A DNA stretch of 64,000 bases, taken from Lactobacillus sp. ESL0701 (GTDB lineage: Bacteria > Bacillota > Bacilli > Lactobacillales > Lactobacillaceae). Of this stretch, positions 46,146 through 55,071 are shown one piece after another. Location: assembly GCF_029433445.1 (NCBI RefSeq), contig NZ_JAQTIC010000004.1, forward strand, positions 62,001-126,000, in the 5' to 3' direction. Every line of letters begins with the position of its first letter. Positions within the stretch are counted from its first letter, which is position 1. The notes under the pieces were generated by a model. It was not told the origin of the DNA. It saw nothing but the letters and a program-made list of their open reading frames with translations, and did no database searches. The position numbers were made by a program, and so were the translations under genes.

Positions 46146-46333
46146 AGCAAATTATCTGGTCCGGCGTTATTCTTCTAATCTGTGTGGTTATCTTAGTAGG
46201 CAGTATTGTGCAAGCAGAAGCAACAAATCATAATTTTTGGTGGCAGGTCATTGGGATGGCAATTGTGACCTATGGTGTGGGTCGCTACCACATGACCCAA
46301 ATTAAAGCCTTCAAAAAAACTAACAATAAATAA
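46142..46333 (+). CDS. Small two-helix membrane protein
   Basis: A 63-aa protein with two hydrophobic helices (IIWSGVILLICVVILVGSIV and WWQVIGMAIVTYGVG) and a basic tail. It overlaps folA by 4 bases (ATGA), indicating translational coupling, and uses GAAAGGAAG inside folA as ribosome-binding site. I do not recognise the family. Similar small membrane ORFs follow folA in other lactobacilli as far as I recall. Confidence 0.75.
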   Translation: MKQIIWSGVILLICVVILVGSIVQAEATNHNFWWQVIGMAIVTYGVGRYHMTQIKAFKKTNNK

Positions 46334-46347
46334 ATTTTATTCTGGGG

Positions 46348-46376
46348 TTGACAGCAATCAACTTGAATGATAAATT
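46348..46376 (+). promoter_or_regulatory. Promoter of the methionine-uptake operon
   Basis: Consensus TTGACA (46348-46353), 17 bases, then TAAATT (46371-46376), directly before the T-box leader. Confidence 0.7.
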
Positions 46377-46429
46377 AATAAACAATTAAATAATTAATAC
46401 ATCTTGAAAAGCAGAGTAACTATTTTTTC

Positions 46430-46656
46430 TTAACGATAAAGAGAGTTGGCATTGTGGTGAGAGTCAGCAGTTAAATAGTAGTGAACATGGGCTTGAAATA
46501 ATGACTGTTAGTGAGATTTAGCTAATGGCGGAGTTGCATCCGTTATCTTTGCAAGCTATTGTTTGATAGTTAGTGAGATTTATTACGTGAGTAATAGATA
46601 AATTTAAAGGTGGTAACACGAGCACTCGTCCTTAATTTAGGATGAGTGCTTTTTTA
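46430..46656 (+). promoter_or_regulatory. T-box riboswitch, methionine type
   Basis: A tRNA-sensing leader. The antiterminator T-box sequence AAAGGTGGTAACACG lies at 46606-46620. It is followed by the terminator stem AGCACTCGTCC/GGATGAGTGCT (46621-46650) and a T run. The specifier reads ATG in GAACATGGGC near 46483-46492, after a conserved GAGAGT element. An uncharged tRNA-Met would favour read-through into the metQ-N-I genes. Confidence 0.88.
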
Positions 46657-46680
46657 TTGCAATTTTGGAGGTAAGGATTA

Positions 46681-47535
46681 ATGAGTAAGAAAAAACAACG
46701 CAAGCTAATTATTAGCGTATTGATTATCGTCATTGTGTTGATTGCCGCTTGGTTTGGTTTTGGTTCAGGTTTAAATCATGGTTCAAAATCACATACGGTT
46801 ACTGTCGGGGTAGTTGGTGAAAGCAAGCCGGAACAGGATATTTGGCAGCATGTTAAGCAAACCGCCAAGAAAAAATACGGTATTACTGTCCAGATTAAAA
46901 ATTTCACTGATTATAATCAGCCAAATAAAGCCTTGAAAAATGGTGATATTGATTTGAATGCCTTTCAACATTATTCATTCTTAGCAAGTTGGAACAAGGC
47001 TAATCATGGCGGCGTTGTACCAATTGGTAAAACTTACATCGCTCCAATTAGATTGTACTCAAAGAAGTACCACAAGCTTAGTCAATTACCTAACGGCGCA
47101 ACGATTGCAGTACCCAATGACCCAACTAATGAATCTAGAGCATTATTCGTCTTGAAAAATGCCGGCTTAATCGGTTTACGTAAGGGTAAAAGTTTAGTTA
47201 CGGTTTCTGATATTATTCAAAATCACCGTAACTTAAAAGTTAAAGAAATCAGCGCTGAACAATGTGGACGCGTGATTAATTCTGTTGATGCCGCGGTTGT
47301 CAACAATGACTTTTCTGGACCAGCAGGTCTAGGCAAGAAGCAGACAATCTTTGTTGAGCCGGTTAATAAAGATTCGCAGCAATGGATTGACATTATTTGT
47401 GCCAAAAAGGGCCAGACTAATAACAAGGATTATCAGGATGTTGTGAAGGCTTACCAAACGCAAGAAACTAAGAAATTATATAAAAAGTATTATGGCGACA
47501 TGGAGATTGCTGCTTGGGATATTGCTTTAAAATAG
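46681..47535 (+). CDS. metQ: Methionine ABC transporter substrate-binding protein (NlpA family), copy 1
   Basis: A 284-aa NlpA/MetQ-type binding protein for methionine. Residues about 10-28 are a single hydrophobic segment (LIISVLIIVIVLIAAWFGFG) without a lipobox cysteine, so it seems anchored by an uncleaved helix and not by lipid. The binding domain shows VTVGVVGESKPEQDIWQHVK, FTDYNQPNKALKNGDIDLNA, AVPNDPTNESRAL and AAVVNNDFSGPAGL. It follows the Met T-box, with GGAGG before ATG, and precedes a close paralogue by 15 bases. Confidence 0.92.
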   Translation: MSKKKQRKLIISVLIIVIVLIAAWFGFGSGLNHGSKSHTVTVGVVGESKPEQDIWQHVKQTAKKKYGITVQIKNFTDYNQPNKALKNGDIDLNAFQHYSFLASWNKANHGGVVPIGKTYIAPIRLYSKKYHKLSQLPNGATIAVPNDPTNESRALFVLKNAGLIGLRKGKSLVTVSDIIQNHRNLKVKEISAEQCGRVINSVDAAVVNNDFSGPAGLGKKQTIFVEPVNKDSQQWIDIICAKKGQTNNKDYQDVVKAYQTQETKKLYKKYYGDMEIAAWDIALK

Positions 47536-47550
47536 AATGGAACATTTATC

Positions 47551-48405
47551 ATGAGTTATAAAAAGCGCAAGAATATTATTATTTGGTTAATTATTGCCGT
47601 AGTTATCATTATTGCCGCTTGGTTTGGTTTTGGTCCGGGTCTAAATAAGCCAAAATCGCAAAGTCATGTTGTAACGGTTGGAGTTGTGAGCATTACCAAA
47701 TCCGATCAAGATATTTGGGATCACGCAGCTACCTTAGCTAAAAAGAAGTATGGCGTTTCGATTAAGATTAAAAATTTCACGGATTATAATCAACCCAATA
47801 AGGCATTAAAAAACGGCGATATTGATCTTAACTCCTTTCAACACTATGCCTTCTTAAAGGAATGGAACAAGGCCAATCATGGTGATGTCGTTGCTATTGG
47901 CCGGACACAAGTTTCACCAATCAGAATTTATTCTAAAAAGTATCACAAGCTGAGTAAATTACCAGATGGCGCGACAATTGCGGTACCAAATGATGCTACA
48001 AATGAATCACGGTCATTAATCGTTCTCAAAAATGCGGGTTTAATTAAGTTACGTAAAAATAAGGCGTTACTAACAGTTGCAGATATTGTTAGGAACCCGC
48101 ATAATTTAAAAATTAAGGAAGTTAGTGACGATCAATGTGGTCGGGTAGTTAATAGTGTTGATGCAGCAATTGTTAATAATACTTTTGCCATACCAGCAGG
48201 ACTTGGAGAGAAGCAGACAATCTTTGTCGAGCCACTTAACAAAGATTCGTTAAAATGGGTGAATATTATTTGTGCTCGTAAAGGTCAAAAAGATAATCGC
48301 GATTATCAAGAAGTTGTGCAGGCATACCAAACGGTTAAAACCAAAAAGTTAATGAAGAAATATTTTGGGAAAATGGAACTACCTGCTTGGGATATCAAGT
48401 TTTAG
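47551..48405 (+). CDS. metQ: Methionine ABC transporter substrate-binding protein (NlpA family), copy 2
   Basis: A tandem paralogue of the previous gene, also 284 aa, with the same architecture and the same absence of a lipobox cysteine (KNIIIWLIIAVVIIIAAWFG). Conserved segments are FTDYNQPNKALKNGDIDLNS, AVPNDATNESRSL and AAIVNNTFAIPAGLGEKQ. Differences cluster in ligand-proximal regions such as AIVNNTFAIPAG versus AVVNNDFSGPAG, so the two may prefer different ligands (L- or D-methionine, sulfoxide, dipeptides). Confidence 0.92.
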   Translation: MSYKKRKNIIIWLIIAVVIIIAAWFGFGPGLNKPKSQSHVVTVGVVSITKSDQDIWDHAATLAKKKYGVSIKIKNFTDYNQPNKALKNGDIDLNSFQHYAFLKEWNKANHGDVVAIGRTQVSPIRIYSKKYHKLSKLPDGATIAVPNDATNESRSLIVLKNAGLIKLRKNKALLTVADIVRNPHNLKIKEVSDDQCGRVVNSVDAAIVNNTFAIPAGLGEKQTIFVEPLNKDSLKWVNIICARKGQKDNRDYQEVVQAYQTVKTKKLMKKYFGKMELPAWDIKF

Positions 48406-48421
48406 TAAAGGGTGATTATTA

Positions 48422-49483
48422 ATGAGTATTATTGAGTTAAAGCATGTTAATGTGGATTTTCCAGATAAAAAGGGTAAGGTTGTTCATGCTGTACAGGATG
48501 TTAATTTAGAAGTTGAAAAAGGGGACATTTATGGGGTTGTCGGCTTCTCTGGTGCTGGCAAGTCTACCTTGGTTAGAACGATTAACTTGCTGCAAAAGCC
48601 AACTGCTGGTGACATTCAAGTCAACGGTATCGATTTTATTAAGGATGGCAAGCAAATCATTTCAAATAAGCAGTTGCAATTAGCACGTAGAAACATCGGC
48701 ATGATTTTTCAGAGTTTTAACTTGCTAAATGAGGTAACTGTTCTGGAAAATGTCTCCTTTGCCTTGAAGCACTCTGGTTTAAAAGACAAAGAAATTGAAG
48801 AAAAATCATTGCACCTGTTAGATTTGGTTGATCTAAAAGATAAAGCCAACTTTTATCCAGTTCAACTATCTGGGGGGCAGCAGCAACGAGTGGCAATTGC
48901 GCGCGCCCTTGCCAATGAACCAGATATTCTAATTTCAGATGAGGCAACTAGTGCTTTGGACCCACAGAATACGCAACAAATTCTAGCATTATTGAAAAAA
49001 CTTAAGGCAGAATTGAACTTAACAATTGTGTTAATCACGCACGAAATGGATGCAGTTAAAAAAATCTGTGACAAAGTAGCAGTGATGGAACAAGGCAGAA
49101 TTGTTGAAAAGGGCAGATTACGTGATGTTGTTTTGCACCCGCAAAACACGTTGACTAAGAGCTTTGTCGGTGGCTCACTTGAAGTCATCAATACTTTAGA
49201 TATGCTGCACTTAGATCACTTGAATGAGGACGAAGCGATTTATCAATTAGTTTACAGTGTAGCCAATGTGACCAAGTCGATTGTCATTGACCTGTATCGA
49301 GAACTTGGCGTTGAAGTCAGCATGCTGTATGGCAATGTGGAACTGCTTGACGATGAGCCAATTGGGACTTTATTGGTTTTAGTTAAGGGTGATAGTGAAA
49401 AACAAAAGGAAACAGTTGCCTTTTTACAAAAGCAACAAGTGTCATTAACCAGATTTGATGAAAAGGGGAATTTGTATGAGTAG
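48422..49483 (+). CDS. metN: Methionine ABC transporter ATP-binding protein MetN
   Basis: The 353-aa ATPase of the methionine importer. It has the Walker [10 protein letters not shown], the Q loop MIFQSFNLL, the signature [15 protein letters not shown], Walker [14 protein letters not shown], and the switch His in VLITHEMD. The C-terminal NIL domain (from about residue 265) is the regulatory ACT-like domain that senses cytoplasmic methionine. It overlaps metI by 8 bases. Confidence 0.96.
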   Translation: MSIIELKHVNVDFPDKKGKVVHAVQDVNLEVEKGDIYGVVGFSGAGKSTLVRTINLLQKPTAGDIQVNGIDFIKDGKQIISNKQLQLARRNIGMIFQSFNLLNEVTVLENVSFALKHSGLKDKEIEEKSLHLLDLVDLKDKANFYPVQLSGGQQQRVAIARALANEPDILISDEATSALDPQNTQQILALLKKLKAELNLTIVLITHEMDAVKKICDKVAVMEQGRIVEKGRLRDVVLHPQNTLTKSFVGGSLEVINTLDMLHLDHLNEDEAIYQLVYSVANVTKSIVIDLYRELGVEVSMLYGNVELLDDEPIGTLLVLVKGDSEKQKETVAFLQKQQVSLTRFDEKGNLYE

Positions 49484-50177
49484 TTGGTTTAGTAGTGTCT
49501 TTCCAAATGTGGTTCAACTTGGCTGGAATGGGGATGCTGGCTGGGGCACCAGTATTGGGCAAACACTTTTTATGACCTTTTGGTCAGCTATCTTTGGTGG
49601 AATTTTAGGGATTATTTTTGGCGTAATTCTCGTTTTAACTAAGGATGATGGCATACGCCCGAACAAATTCTGGTTTAACGTTTGTGATAAAGCAGTTTCA
49701 ATTTTCCGAGCAATTCCGTTTATCATTTTGCTGGCGTTTATTGCACCAGTAACGCAAAAGATTGTGGGTACCCAAATTGGAATGAAGGCAGCCCTAGTAC
49801 CGTTAACTTTAGGTGTCTTTCCGTTTTATGCTCGGCAAGTGCAGGTTGCCTTAGAGAGCGTAGCACAGGGAAAGATTGAAGCTGCTCAGAGTCTAGGGGC
49901 GACTATCTCGGACATCATTTTTAGTGTTTATTTAAATGAAGCGCGTTCGGAATTGGTGCGCGTGTCCACAGTGACAATTATTAGTTTAATTGGCTTAACT
50001 GCGATGGCTGGGGCTATCGGCGCTGGTGGACTAGGGAATACAGCTATCTCGTATGGCTATAACCGCTTTGATAACGATGTAACCTTAGTGGCAACAGTTC
50101 TCGTAATTATTTTGATTTTTATTGTCCAAATCATTGGTGACTTCTTTGCTAAAAAATTAAATCATCAAAGTCGTTAA
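49476..50177 (+). CDS. metI: Methionine ABC transporter permease MetI
   Basis: The 233-aa permease of the importer with five helices and the EAA-type loop [20 protein letters not shown] that contacts MetN. ATG 49476 ([11 protein letters not shown]) follows AAGGGG and overlaps the metN stop; an earlier in-frame TTG at 49455 has no ribosome-binding site. The conserved [19 protein letters not shown] segment is present. A strong terminator closes the operon. Confidence 0.95.
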   Translation: MSSWFSSVFPNVVQLGWNGDAGWGTSIGQTLFMTFWSAIFGGILGIIFGVILVLTKDDGIRPNKFWFNVCDKAVSIFRAIPFIILLAFIAPVTQKIVGTQIGMKAALVPLTLGVFPFYARQVQVALESVAQGKIEAAQSLGATISDIIFSVYLNEARSELVRVSTVTIISLIGLTAMAGAIGAGGLGNTAISYGYNRFDNDVTLVATVLVIILIFIVQIIGDFFAKKLNHQSR

Positions 50178-50216
50178 AAAAAGACCAGCAAGCAGATTGC
50201 TTGCTGGTCTTTTATA
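50178..50216. terminator. Terminator between metI and hupB
   Basis: AAAGACCAGCAAGCA and TGCTTGCTGGTCTTT form a perfect stem around a 3-base loop. T and A runs flank it, so it may serve both convergent genes. Confidence 0.92.
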
Positions 50217-50231
50217 TTTTAAGTTAAAAGA

Positions 50232-50513
50232 TTATTTAACTGCATCCTTTAATGCCTTACCAGGCTTGAATGCAGGTACTTGAGTAGCAGGAATAGTTAA
50301 GGTCTTACCAGTTTGTGGGTTTCTACCTTTTCTTTCTGCACGTTGACGAACTTCAAATGAACCGAAGCCAATGATTTGAACCTTTTCACCCTTAGTCAAG
50401 TTGTCCTTGATTGAGCCGATGAAAGCGTCAATAACTTCTTCAGCTTCCTTTTGCTTAAGGCCAGTCTTTGCTGCAACTTCTTTAGTAAGTTCAGATTTGT
50501 TAATTGAAGCCAT
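50232..50513 (-). CDS. hup: DNA-binding protein HU
   Basis: HU is the nucleoid protein that bends and compacts DNA. ATG at 50513 (MASINKSELTKEV) gives 93 aa, close to the normal size; the upstream in-frame part lacks a ribosome-binding site and crosses the leader. The signature GFGSFEVRQRAERKGRNPQTG is present, with the flexible arm ending in PAFKPGKALKDAVK. Codon bias is high. The 5' leader is about 110 bases and holds two small hairpins. Confidence 0.96.
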   Translation of the reverse strand: MASINKSELTKEVAAKTGLKQKEAEEVIDAFIGSIKDNLTKGEKVQIIGFGSFEVRQRAERKGRNPQTGKTLTIPATQVPAFKPGKALKDAVK

Positions 50514-50629
50514 AATGTATCTTCTCTTTTCTATAAAAATTATAAAATAGACAACACAAATCGATTGCAAACAATCGCCACGTAATTAACGTGATGCGTT
50601 GTGTCGCTTGATATCCAGCAACTTTAATT

Positions 50630-50657
50630 ATTTTAGCACAGTTAAGCAGACCTTCAA
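50630..50657 (-). promoter_or_regulatory. Promoter of the HU gene
   Basis: On the minus strand TTGAAG (50652-50657) and TAAAAT (50630-50635) are 16 bases apart. The leader that follows contains CACGT/ACGTG and CGATTG/CAATCG hairpins. Confidence 0.6.
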
Positions 50658-50680
50658 TAGAAAAATTGCGATTGTGCAAA

Positions 50681-51535
50681 TTATTTTTTTACTTTTGTTA
50701 AATTGTTAGTCATTTGCTGATAATTTAGGTAAAGTACTTTAAAGCGTGAATGGTTTTCTTTTTGCCAAGGTTTTGGCTTGCCACAGAAATGCAGAATTGA
50801 AGTATTTTGCATTACCCATTCAAGGTTATCTTCACCCGCGCTCCTAGTTAAATAAACCGAATAAGCACGCGCATCATAATTCCATTTTGTTTCCGGAATT
50901 TGAAGAATATCTTCACCATACAAGTAATTTAGGATATCCTGATCGGGTAAAATCAAGGTGTCATGATGCTTGTTAATTGCGTCGATAAGATCATCAAGTT
51001 TAACTTTTTGCCGCATCTGGTCCAAATTCATCAGCATAATACCAGAATTAAAGTAGGCAGTTGTGGTTCCTAAACGAATATTATTAATTGAACTCATGAT
51101 ATCGGTTAGCCCCTCATGAGCAGCCGCGGCGAACATCTTGCCCTGTAAATCTAAATCCCATAGTGGCTTAATTGAATTAATTATTAAAATATCAGGATCA
51201 AGATAAATAATACGGTGCAATTTAGAAGGTAAGATTTTGCCGGATAATAGTCGAAAATACATTTCCTGTGGGTAATCATGCAGGTTTAGTAGGGATTCTG
51301 GGAAGGTAAAGTCGGCATTCATTGCTAAAGCTTCAACCTGGATATCGATTTTTTGACCAAAGTTTTGCAAGGCAGTTAAAGCAGGGGCACTAATATTATC
51401 GTAAATTATCCAAACGCGCATCTGTTGCTGCAGATTATTAAGTTTAAGTGAATACATCATGACTTCAAGTGGTTTAATGTAGTTTTGATCAATAGTAACT
51501 AAGATTTCAATTAGATTATCGTTTATATTTTCCAT
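50681..51535 (-). CDS. Glycosyltransferase family 8 protein
   Basis: A 284-aa GT-A fold retaining glycosyltransferase of family 8 (LgtC/GspA-like), using UDP-glucose or UDP-galactose. It shows EILVTIDQNYIKPLEVMMYS, the DXD metal motif in YLDPDILIINSIKPLW, YFNSGIMLMNLDQMRQ, LPDQDILNYLYGED and the late HFCGKPKPW. It stands alone, so the acceptor cannot be inferred; cell-wall polymer, exopolysaccharide or a surface glycoprotein are options. Confidence 0.93.
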   Translation of the reverse strand: MENINDNLIEILVTIDQNYIKPLEVMMYSLKLNNLQQQMRVWIIYDNISAPALTALQNFGQKIDIQVEALAMNADFTFPESLLNLHDYPQEMYFRLLSGKILPSKLHRIIYLDPDILIINSIKPLWDLDLQGKMFAAAAHEGLTDIMSSINNIRLGTTTAYFNSGIMLMNLDQMRQKVKLDDLIDAINKHHDTLILPDQDILNYLYGEDILQIPETKWNYDARAYSVYLTRSAGEDNLEWVMQNTSILHFCGKPKPWQKENHSRFKVLYLNYQQMTNNLTKVKK

Positions 51536-51734
51536 ATTTATCTTTCTGAAAATAGCAGTAATAATTACATTATATTTATTATAAGTTATTTTGGTTTTAA
51601 AGCTAAACTTTATTATTTAGCAGCTCGAGAAGAAATTACAAATTATTACATTTATTTTTATCAGGAGTAATTACAAAGTTAATGTAGTAAAATAAATCGT
51701 AAGAATTTAAATGATTACATTATGAGGTGTGAAT

Positions 51735-52364
51735 ATGAAGAAAAAATTATTGTTAGGCATGGTTGGTGCAGCTTCTTTGTCACTTGGCTTAGCTGTAACA
51801 GTCCCAGTAAATGCGGCAACTGAAGATACACCAACTACTACCCAGACTGCTAATACTGATCAGCAACAAAATGCGACAGGAACATCTAATTCTGATAACC
51901 AATCAGCAACTAGTGGTTCTACAAGCGATACAGCTGCTTTAGGCTACATTAATAAGTATGTTAAGCTGAAGAAAAATTCAACTATTTATGATGATAAGGG
52001 CAACAAGGCTAAAACAGGTAAAACCAAGTTAAAGAAGAACATGTTTATTTACGTTACAGGTTTTACTTCAACTAAAGGCAAGAGTTTATTACAATTTGAT
52101 AATAAGAAACAATATATTGATGCTAAAAACGTAAAAACTTCACCAGCAGCATCTTATAAATTAAAGCGTAAAGCTTATGCTTATAACAGTAAGGGCAAGA
52201 ACTTGGGTGGAACAATTGCTAAAGGACAAAATGTTTTAGTAATTAAAACTAAGAAAATTCATAAAACTAAATTTGTTGGCATTACATTTGTTGAAAGTTT
52301 AAAGACATACTACATTAAGTGGTCAGACTTGAATCATAAGAGTGGTCTACCTTTAAATCAATAA
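51735..52364 (+). CDS. Secreted protein with S-layer (SLAP) domains
   Basis: A 209-aa exported protein. ATG 51735 follows GAGGTG by 5 bases and opens a signal peptide (MKKKLLLGMVGAASLSLGLA) with cleavage likely after VNA near residue 27. A Thr/Ser/Gln/Asn-rich linker follows, then two SLAP-type repeats (VKLKKNSTIYDDKGNKAKTG; YKLKRKAYAYNSKGKNLGGT). SLAP domains bind cell-wall polymers such as teichoic acids and occur almost only in Lactobacillus. Its role is probably as a small surface-associated protein; it is too short for a full S-layer subunit. Confidence 0.9.
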   Translation: MKKKLLLGMVGAASLSLGLAVTVPVNAATEDTPTTTQTANTDQQQNATGTSNSDNQSATSGSTSDTAALGYINKYVKLKKNSTIYDDKGNKAKTGKTKLKKNMFIYVTGFTSTKGKSLLQFDNKKQYIDAKNVKTSPAASYKLKRKAYAYNSKGKNLGGTIAKGQNVLVIKTKKIHKTKFVGITFVESLKTYYIKWSDLNHKSGLPLNQ

Positions 52365-52383
52365 TTGAGAAAGAAGTCCTAAA

Positions 52384-52866
52384 ATGTCAGATCCAATTTT
52401 AAAGCGCGTTGCTGTTCGCAAATATACCGATGAAAAGGTGTCGCAAGCAGCGATTGAACAATTGATTAAGGCGTTCCAAGCATCGCCATGTGGCATGCAT
52501 GAAACAACGGCTATGCAAATGACAGTAGTGGAAGATGAGAATTTACTAAAAAAGATTGAACAAGTAACTGACAATGCCTGCTATGGTGCGCCACTATTAT
52601 TTGTAATTAATATTCAAAAGAAGAGTCGTTACGGTGAGCGAGATGCTTCAGCTGCTGCCGAAAATATTATGGTCGAAGCGGCCAATCTTGATTTAGGTTC
52701 CGTTTACTTAATGATGGCTGCTGGAAAGCTAAATACTGCACCAGATTTGCAAGCTGAATTAGGTATTACTCCAGGGTTTATAACTTCGGTAGTTGTAGCC
52801 GTTGGTCATGCTGGGGAAGCACCAGATGAAGATCGGTCGAACCGATATCAAGTAATTCGAAAATAG
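52384..52866 (+). CDS. Nitroreductase family protein (short form)
   Basis: A 160-aa FMN-dependent NAD(P)H oxidoreductase of the nitroreductase superfamily. It begins MSDPILKRVAVRKYTDEKVS with the phosphate-binding RVAVRKY, and has AFQASPCGMHETTAMQM and DASAAAENIMVEAANLDLGS. It is somewhat shorter than common NfsB types (about 200 aa). The substrate is unknown. It lies 19 bases after the SLAP gene and ends in a terminator. Confidence 0.9.
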   Translation: MSDPILKRVAVRKYTDEKVSQAAIEQLIKAFQASPCGMHETTAMQMTVVEDENLLKKIEQVTDNACYGAPLLFVINIQKKSRYGERDASAAAENIMVEAANLDLGSVYLMMAAGKLNTAPDLQAELGITPGFITSVVVAVGHAGEAPDEDRSNRYQVIRK

Positions 52867-52870
52867 TTTT

Positions 52871-52900
52871 AAAAGCGAAGAGTAATCTTCGCTTTTTTTG
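52871..52900 (+). terminator. Rho-independent terminator after the nitroreductase gene
   Basis: AAAAGCGAAGA/TCTTCGCTTTT stem with a 4-base loop and a long T run. Confidence 0.92.
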
Positions 52901-52920
52901 TTAATAATTATATTAGCTAA

Positions 52921-52942
52921 TGGAAGCGCTTGCTGATATAAT
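52921..52942 (+). promoter_or_regulatory. cre site and -10 box of the dha operon
   Basis: TGGAAGCGCTTGCT (52921-52934) resembles a cre site and lies directly before TATAAT (52937-52942), in the spacer of the promoter. CcpA bound there would prevent polymerase access. Confidence 0.65.
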
Positions 52943-52987
52943 CAGATTGTAATAGATTTTATGTTGCAAACTGAAAGAAGATCCAAA

Positions 52988-53986
52988 ATGAAAAAAATTA
53001 TCAATGATCCTGCTAATGTAGTACCAGAAATGGTTGCTGGTATGGTTCGGTCCTATCCCCAATTTATTGAACAGGTTCCTGATACTGAAGCTGTTATGCG
53101 GTCAGACAAGGAATCGATGAAAGGCAAAGTCGGGCTTGTTTCCGGTGGTGGTTCTGGACATGAGCCAACTCATGCAGGCTTTGTCGGTAAAGGGATGTTA
53201 AGTGCAGCTGTTTGCGGGCAGGTCTTTACTTCACCGACACCAGATCAAATTTATGCAGCTATTAAGGCTGTCGATCAAGGGCAGGGTGTTTTTTTAATAA
53301 TTAAAAACTATTCTGGTGACATCATGAACTTTGACATGGCGAAGGATTTGGCAGAAATGGATGATATTAAGATTAAGTCAATCGTTGTTGACGATGATAT
53401 TGCCGTTGAAAATAGTACTTTTACGCAAGGTCGGCGTGGCGTAGCGGGGACATTATTTATGCATAAGGTACTTGGAGCCGCTGCGCAAAATGGTGCTAGT
53501 CTTGATGAAATTGCGGAATTAGCCGAGCAGGTTTTGCCAAATATTAAAACAATCGCCGTTGCCTTGTCCGCAGCAACTAACCCAGAAACTGGTAAACCTG
53601 GTTTTGTTCTTAAAGATGACGAGATTGAGTTTGGCGTTGGTGTCCATTCAGAGCCCGGTTATCGTCGTGAAAAGATTAAGCCTGCCAAGGATTTGGTTGA
53701 AGAATTAGTTAATAAGCTTGATGGCGAAATGCATCTTGATGGCAGTAAAAAATATGCGGTACTTGTTAATGGTATGGGCGCAACACCGCTGATGGAACAG
53801 TATATTTTTAGTAATGATTTATTAAACAAACTTGAGCAATTTAAGATTAAGCCAGCATTTATCAAAATCGGCAATTACATGACATCGCTTGATATGGCGG
53901 GAATATCACTTACCATGTTTGAATTAAAGGATGACAAGTGGCTTGAGGCATTAAAGATGCCAGTTGCAACAATTGCTTGGAAATAG
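52988..53986 (+). CDS. dhaK: PTS-dependent dihydroxyacetone kinase subunit DhaK
   Basis: DhaK binds dihydroxyacetone covalently through a His and receives phosphate from DhaL-ADP. ATG 52988 (MKKIINDPANVVPEM) is the family start; an upstream in-frame ATG adds nine residues and lacks a site. The 332-aa protein has SGGGSGHEPTHAGFVGKGML, VCGQVFTSPTPDQI and the substrate His in GVGVHSEPGYRREKI (about residue 220). It is first in dhaKLM-glpF. Confidence 0.95.
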   Translation: MKKIINDPANVVPEMVAGMVRSYPQFIEQVPDTEAVMRSDKESMKGKVGLVSGGGSGHEPTHAGFVGKGMLSAAVCGQVFTSPTPDQIYAAIKAVDQGQGVFLIIKNYSGDIMNFDMAKDLAEMDDIKIKSIVVDDDIAVENSTFTQGRRGVAGTLFMHKVLGAAAQNGASLDEIAELAEQVLPNIKTIAVALSAATNPETGKPGFVLKDDEIEFGVGVHSEPGYRREKIKPAKDLVEELVNKLDGEMHLDGSKKYAVLVNGMGATPLMEQYIFSNDLLNKLEQFKIKPAFIKIGNYMTSLDMAGISLTMFELKDDKWLEALKMPVATIAWK

Positions 53987-53998
53987 AAAGGGTTAAAC

Positions 53999-54583
53999 AT
54001 GACATTAACAGTCGATACTTTAACAGAATGGATGAATAATTTTGCGGCTAAAATTGCCGTAAATCAGCAATTTTTAAGTGATTTAGATACGCCAATTGGC
54101 GATGGTGACCATGGTTTTAATATGAATCGTGGGATGACAGCGGTCAGTCAAAAGTTGGCGGAAAAGCCGGCTAGCGTGACTGCAGCTTTTAAAACCATTG
54201 CAATGACGTTGATTTCAACTGTTGGTGGGGCTTCTGGTCCGCTTTATGGTACTGCCTTTTTGGAAATGGCTAAAAAAAGCAATACCACGACGGATTTAGG
54301 TGAATTATTGGATGCTGCCCTAGCTGGCATTGAGAAGCGCGGTGGCGCAAAACCAGGTGATAAAACCATGGTTGATGTTTGGCAGGCATTAATTCCTGAT
54401 GTCAAGGACGGCAATCTGACGCAAGACAAGATAGCAGCAGCTGTTGGGGCTACTAAGGAGATGATTGCTAAAAGAGGTCGCGCTTCATATTTGGGCGAGC
54501 GGTCAAAGGGTCATGTTGATCCCGGCTCGCAATCTAGTGGCTACTTATTTGAAGCAATGCTAGAAACAAAGGGGTTATTATGA
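53999..54583 (+). CDS. dhaL: Dihydroxyacetone kinase subunit DhaL
   Basis: DhaL carries tightly bound ADP as cofactor and passes phosphate from DhaM to dihydroxyacetone. The 194-aa protein contains the metal-binding Asp cluster TPIGDGDHGFNMNRG and the ADP-binding segments GGASGPLYGTAFLEM and GDKTMVDVWQALIP. AAAGGGTT precedes the ATG. Its stop overlaps the start of dhaM by 4 bases. Confidence 0.95.
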   Translation: MTLTVDTLTEWMNNFAAKIAVNQQFLSDLDTPIGDGDHGFNMNRGMTAVSQKLAEKPASVTAAFKTIAMTLISTVGGASGPLYGTAFLEMAKKSNTTTDLGELLDAALAGIEKRGGAKPGDKTMVDVWQALIPDVKDGNLTQDKIAAAVGATKEMIAKRGRASYLGERSKGHVDPGSQSSGYLFEAMLETKGLL

Positions 54584-54951
54584 GTTTAGGAATTACTTTG
54601 GTTTCGCACGTTCCAGAAATTGCCAGTGGCTTAAAAAAATTATTAGACCAGGTCGCCGCTGATGTCCCAATTACTGTTGCAGGTGGTACTAACGATGGTG
54701 ATATTGGGACTAGTATGGATAAGATTATGCAGTCCTTTGCAGATAACACAGCTGACGAAATTTTAGCATTTTATGACCTTGGTAGTGCCAAGATGAATTT
54801 AGAAATGGCAATTGAAATGACCGATAAGCCAGTTTATTTATATAATACGGCTTTTATTGAGGGAGCATATACAGCTGCGTCACTTATTCAAGCTGGTGTC
54901 ACACGTACAGAAGTCGAAGTTCAACTTAAGCCACTGGTTGTAAAAGACTAG
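54580..54951 (+). CDS. dhaM: Dihydroxyacetone kinase phosphotransfer subunit DhaM
   Basis: The EIIA-Man-like domain that links the kinase to the PTS. The 123-aa protein has the phosphorylated His in GITLVSHVPEIASGL (residue 10) and GGTNDGDIGTSMDKIM. HPr-like and EI-like extensions of E. coli DhaM are absent, as is normal in Firmicutes. It overlaps dhaL by 4 bases (ATGA). Confidence 0.95.
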   Translation: MSLGITLVSHVPEIASGLKKLLDQVAADVPITVAGGTNDGDIGTSMDKIMQSFADNTADEILAFYDLGSAKMNLEMAIEMTDKPVYLYNTAFIEGAYTAASLIQAGVTRTEVEVQLKPLVVKD

Positions 54952-55071
54952 GAAATTTCATTTCTAATTACCTAATTTTAAGCAAAAAAGTTTTTCATCT
55001 TCACAAGTTAAGTTATCATTGATTAAGGTAAAATTAATGTATTGATGCTTTTTAAGTGAGGGAGAAAAAGA

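Noticed and set aside
46681-48405. The two MetQ proteins as lipoproteins
   Set aside because: No Cys follows the hydrophobic segment in either sequence.
50514-50570. N-terminal extension of HU
   Set aside because: HU is about 90 aa and starts MASINKSEL; the extension is leader sequence without a ribosome-binding site.
51735-52364. Main S-layer subunit
   Set aside because: At about 209 aa it is far shorter than S-layer proteins and consists only of a linker and SLAP repeats.
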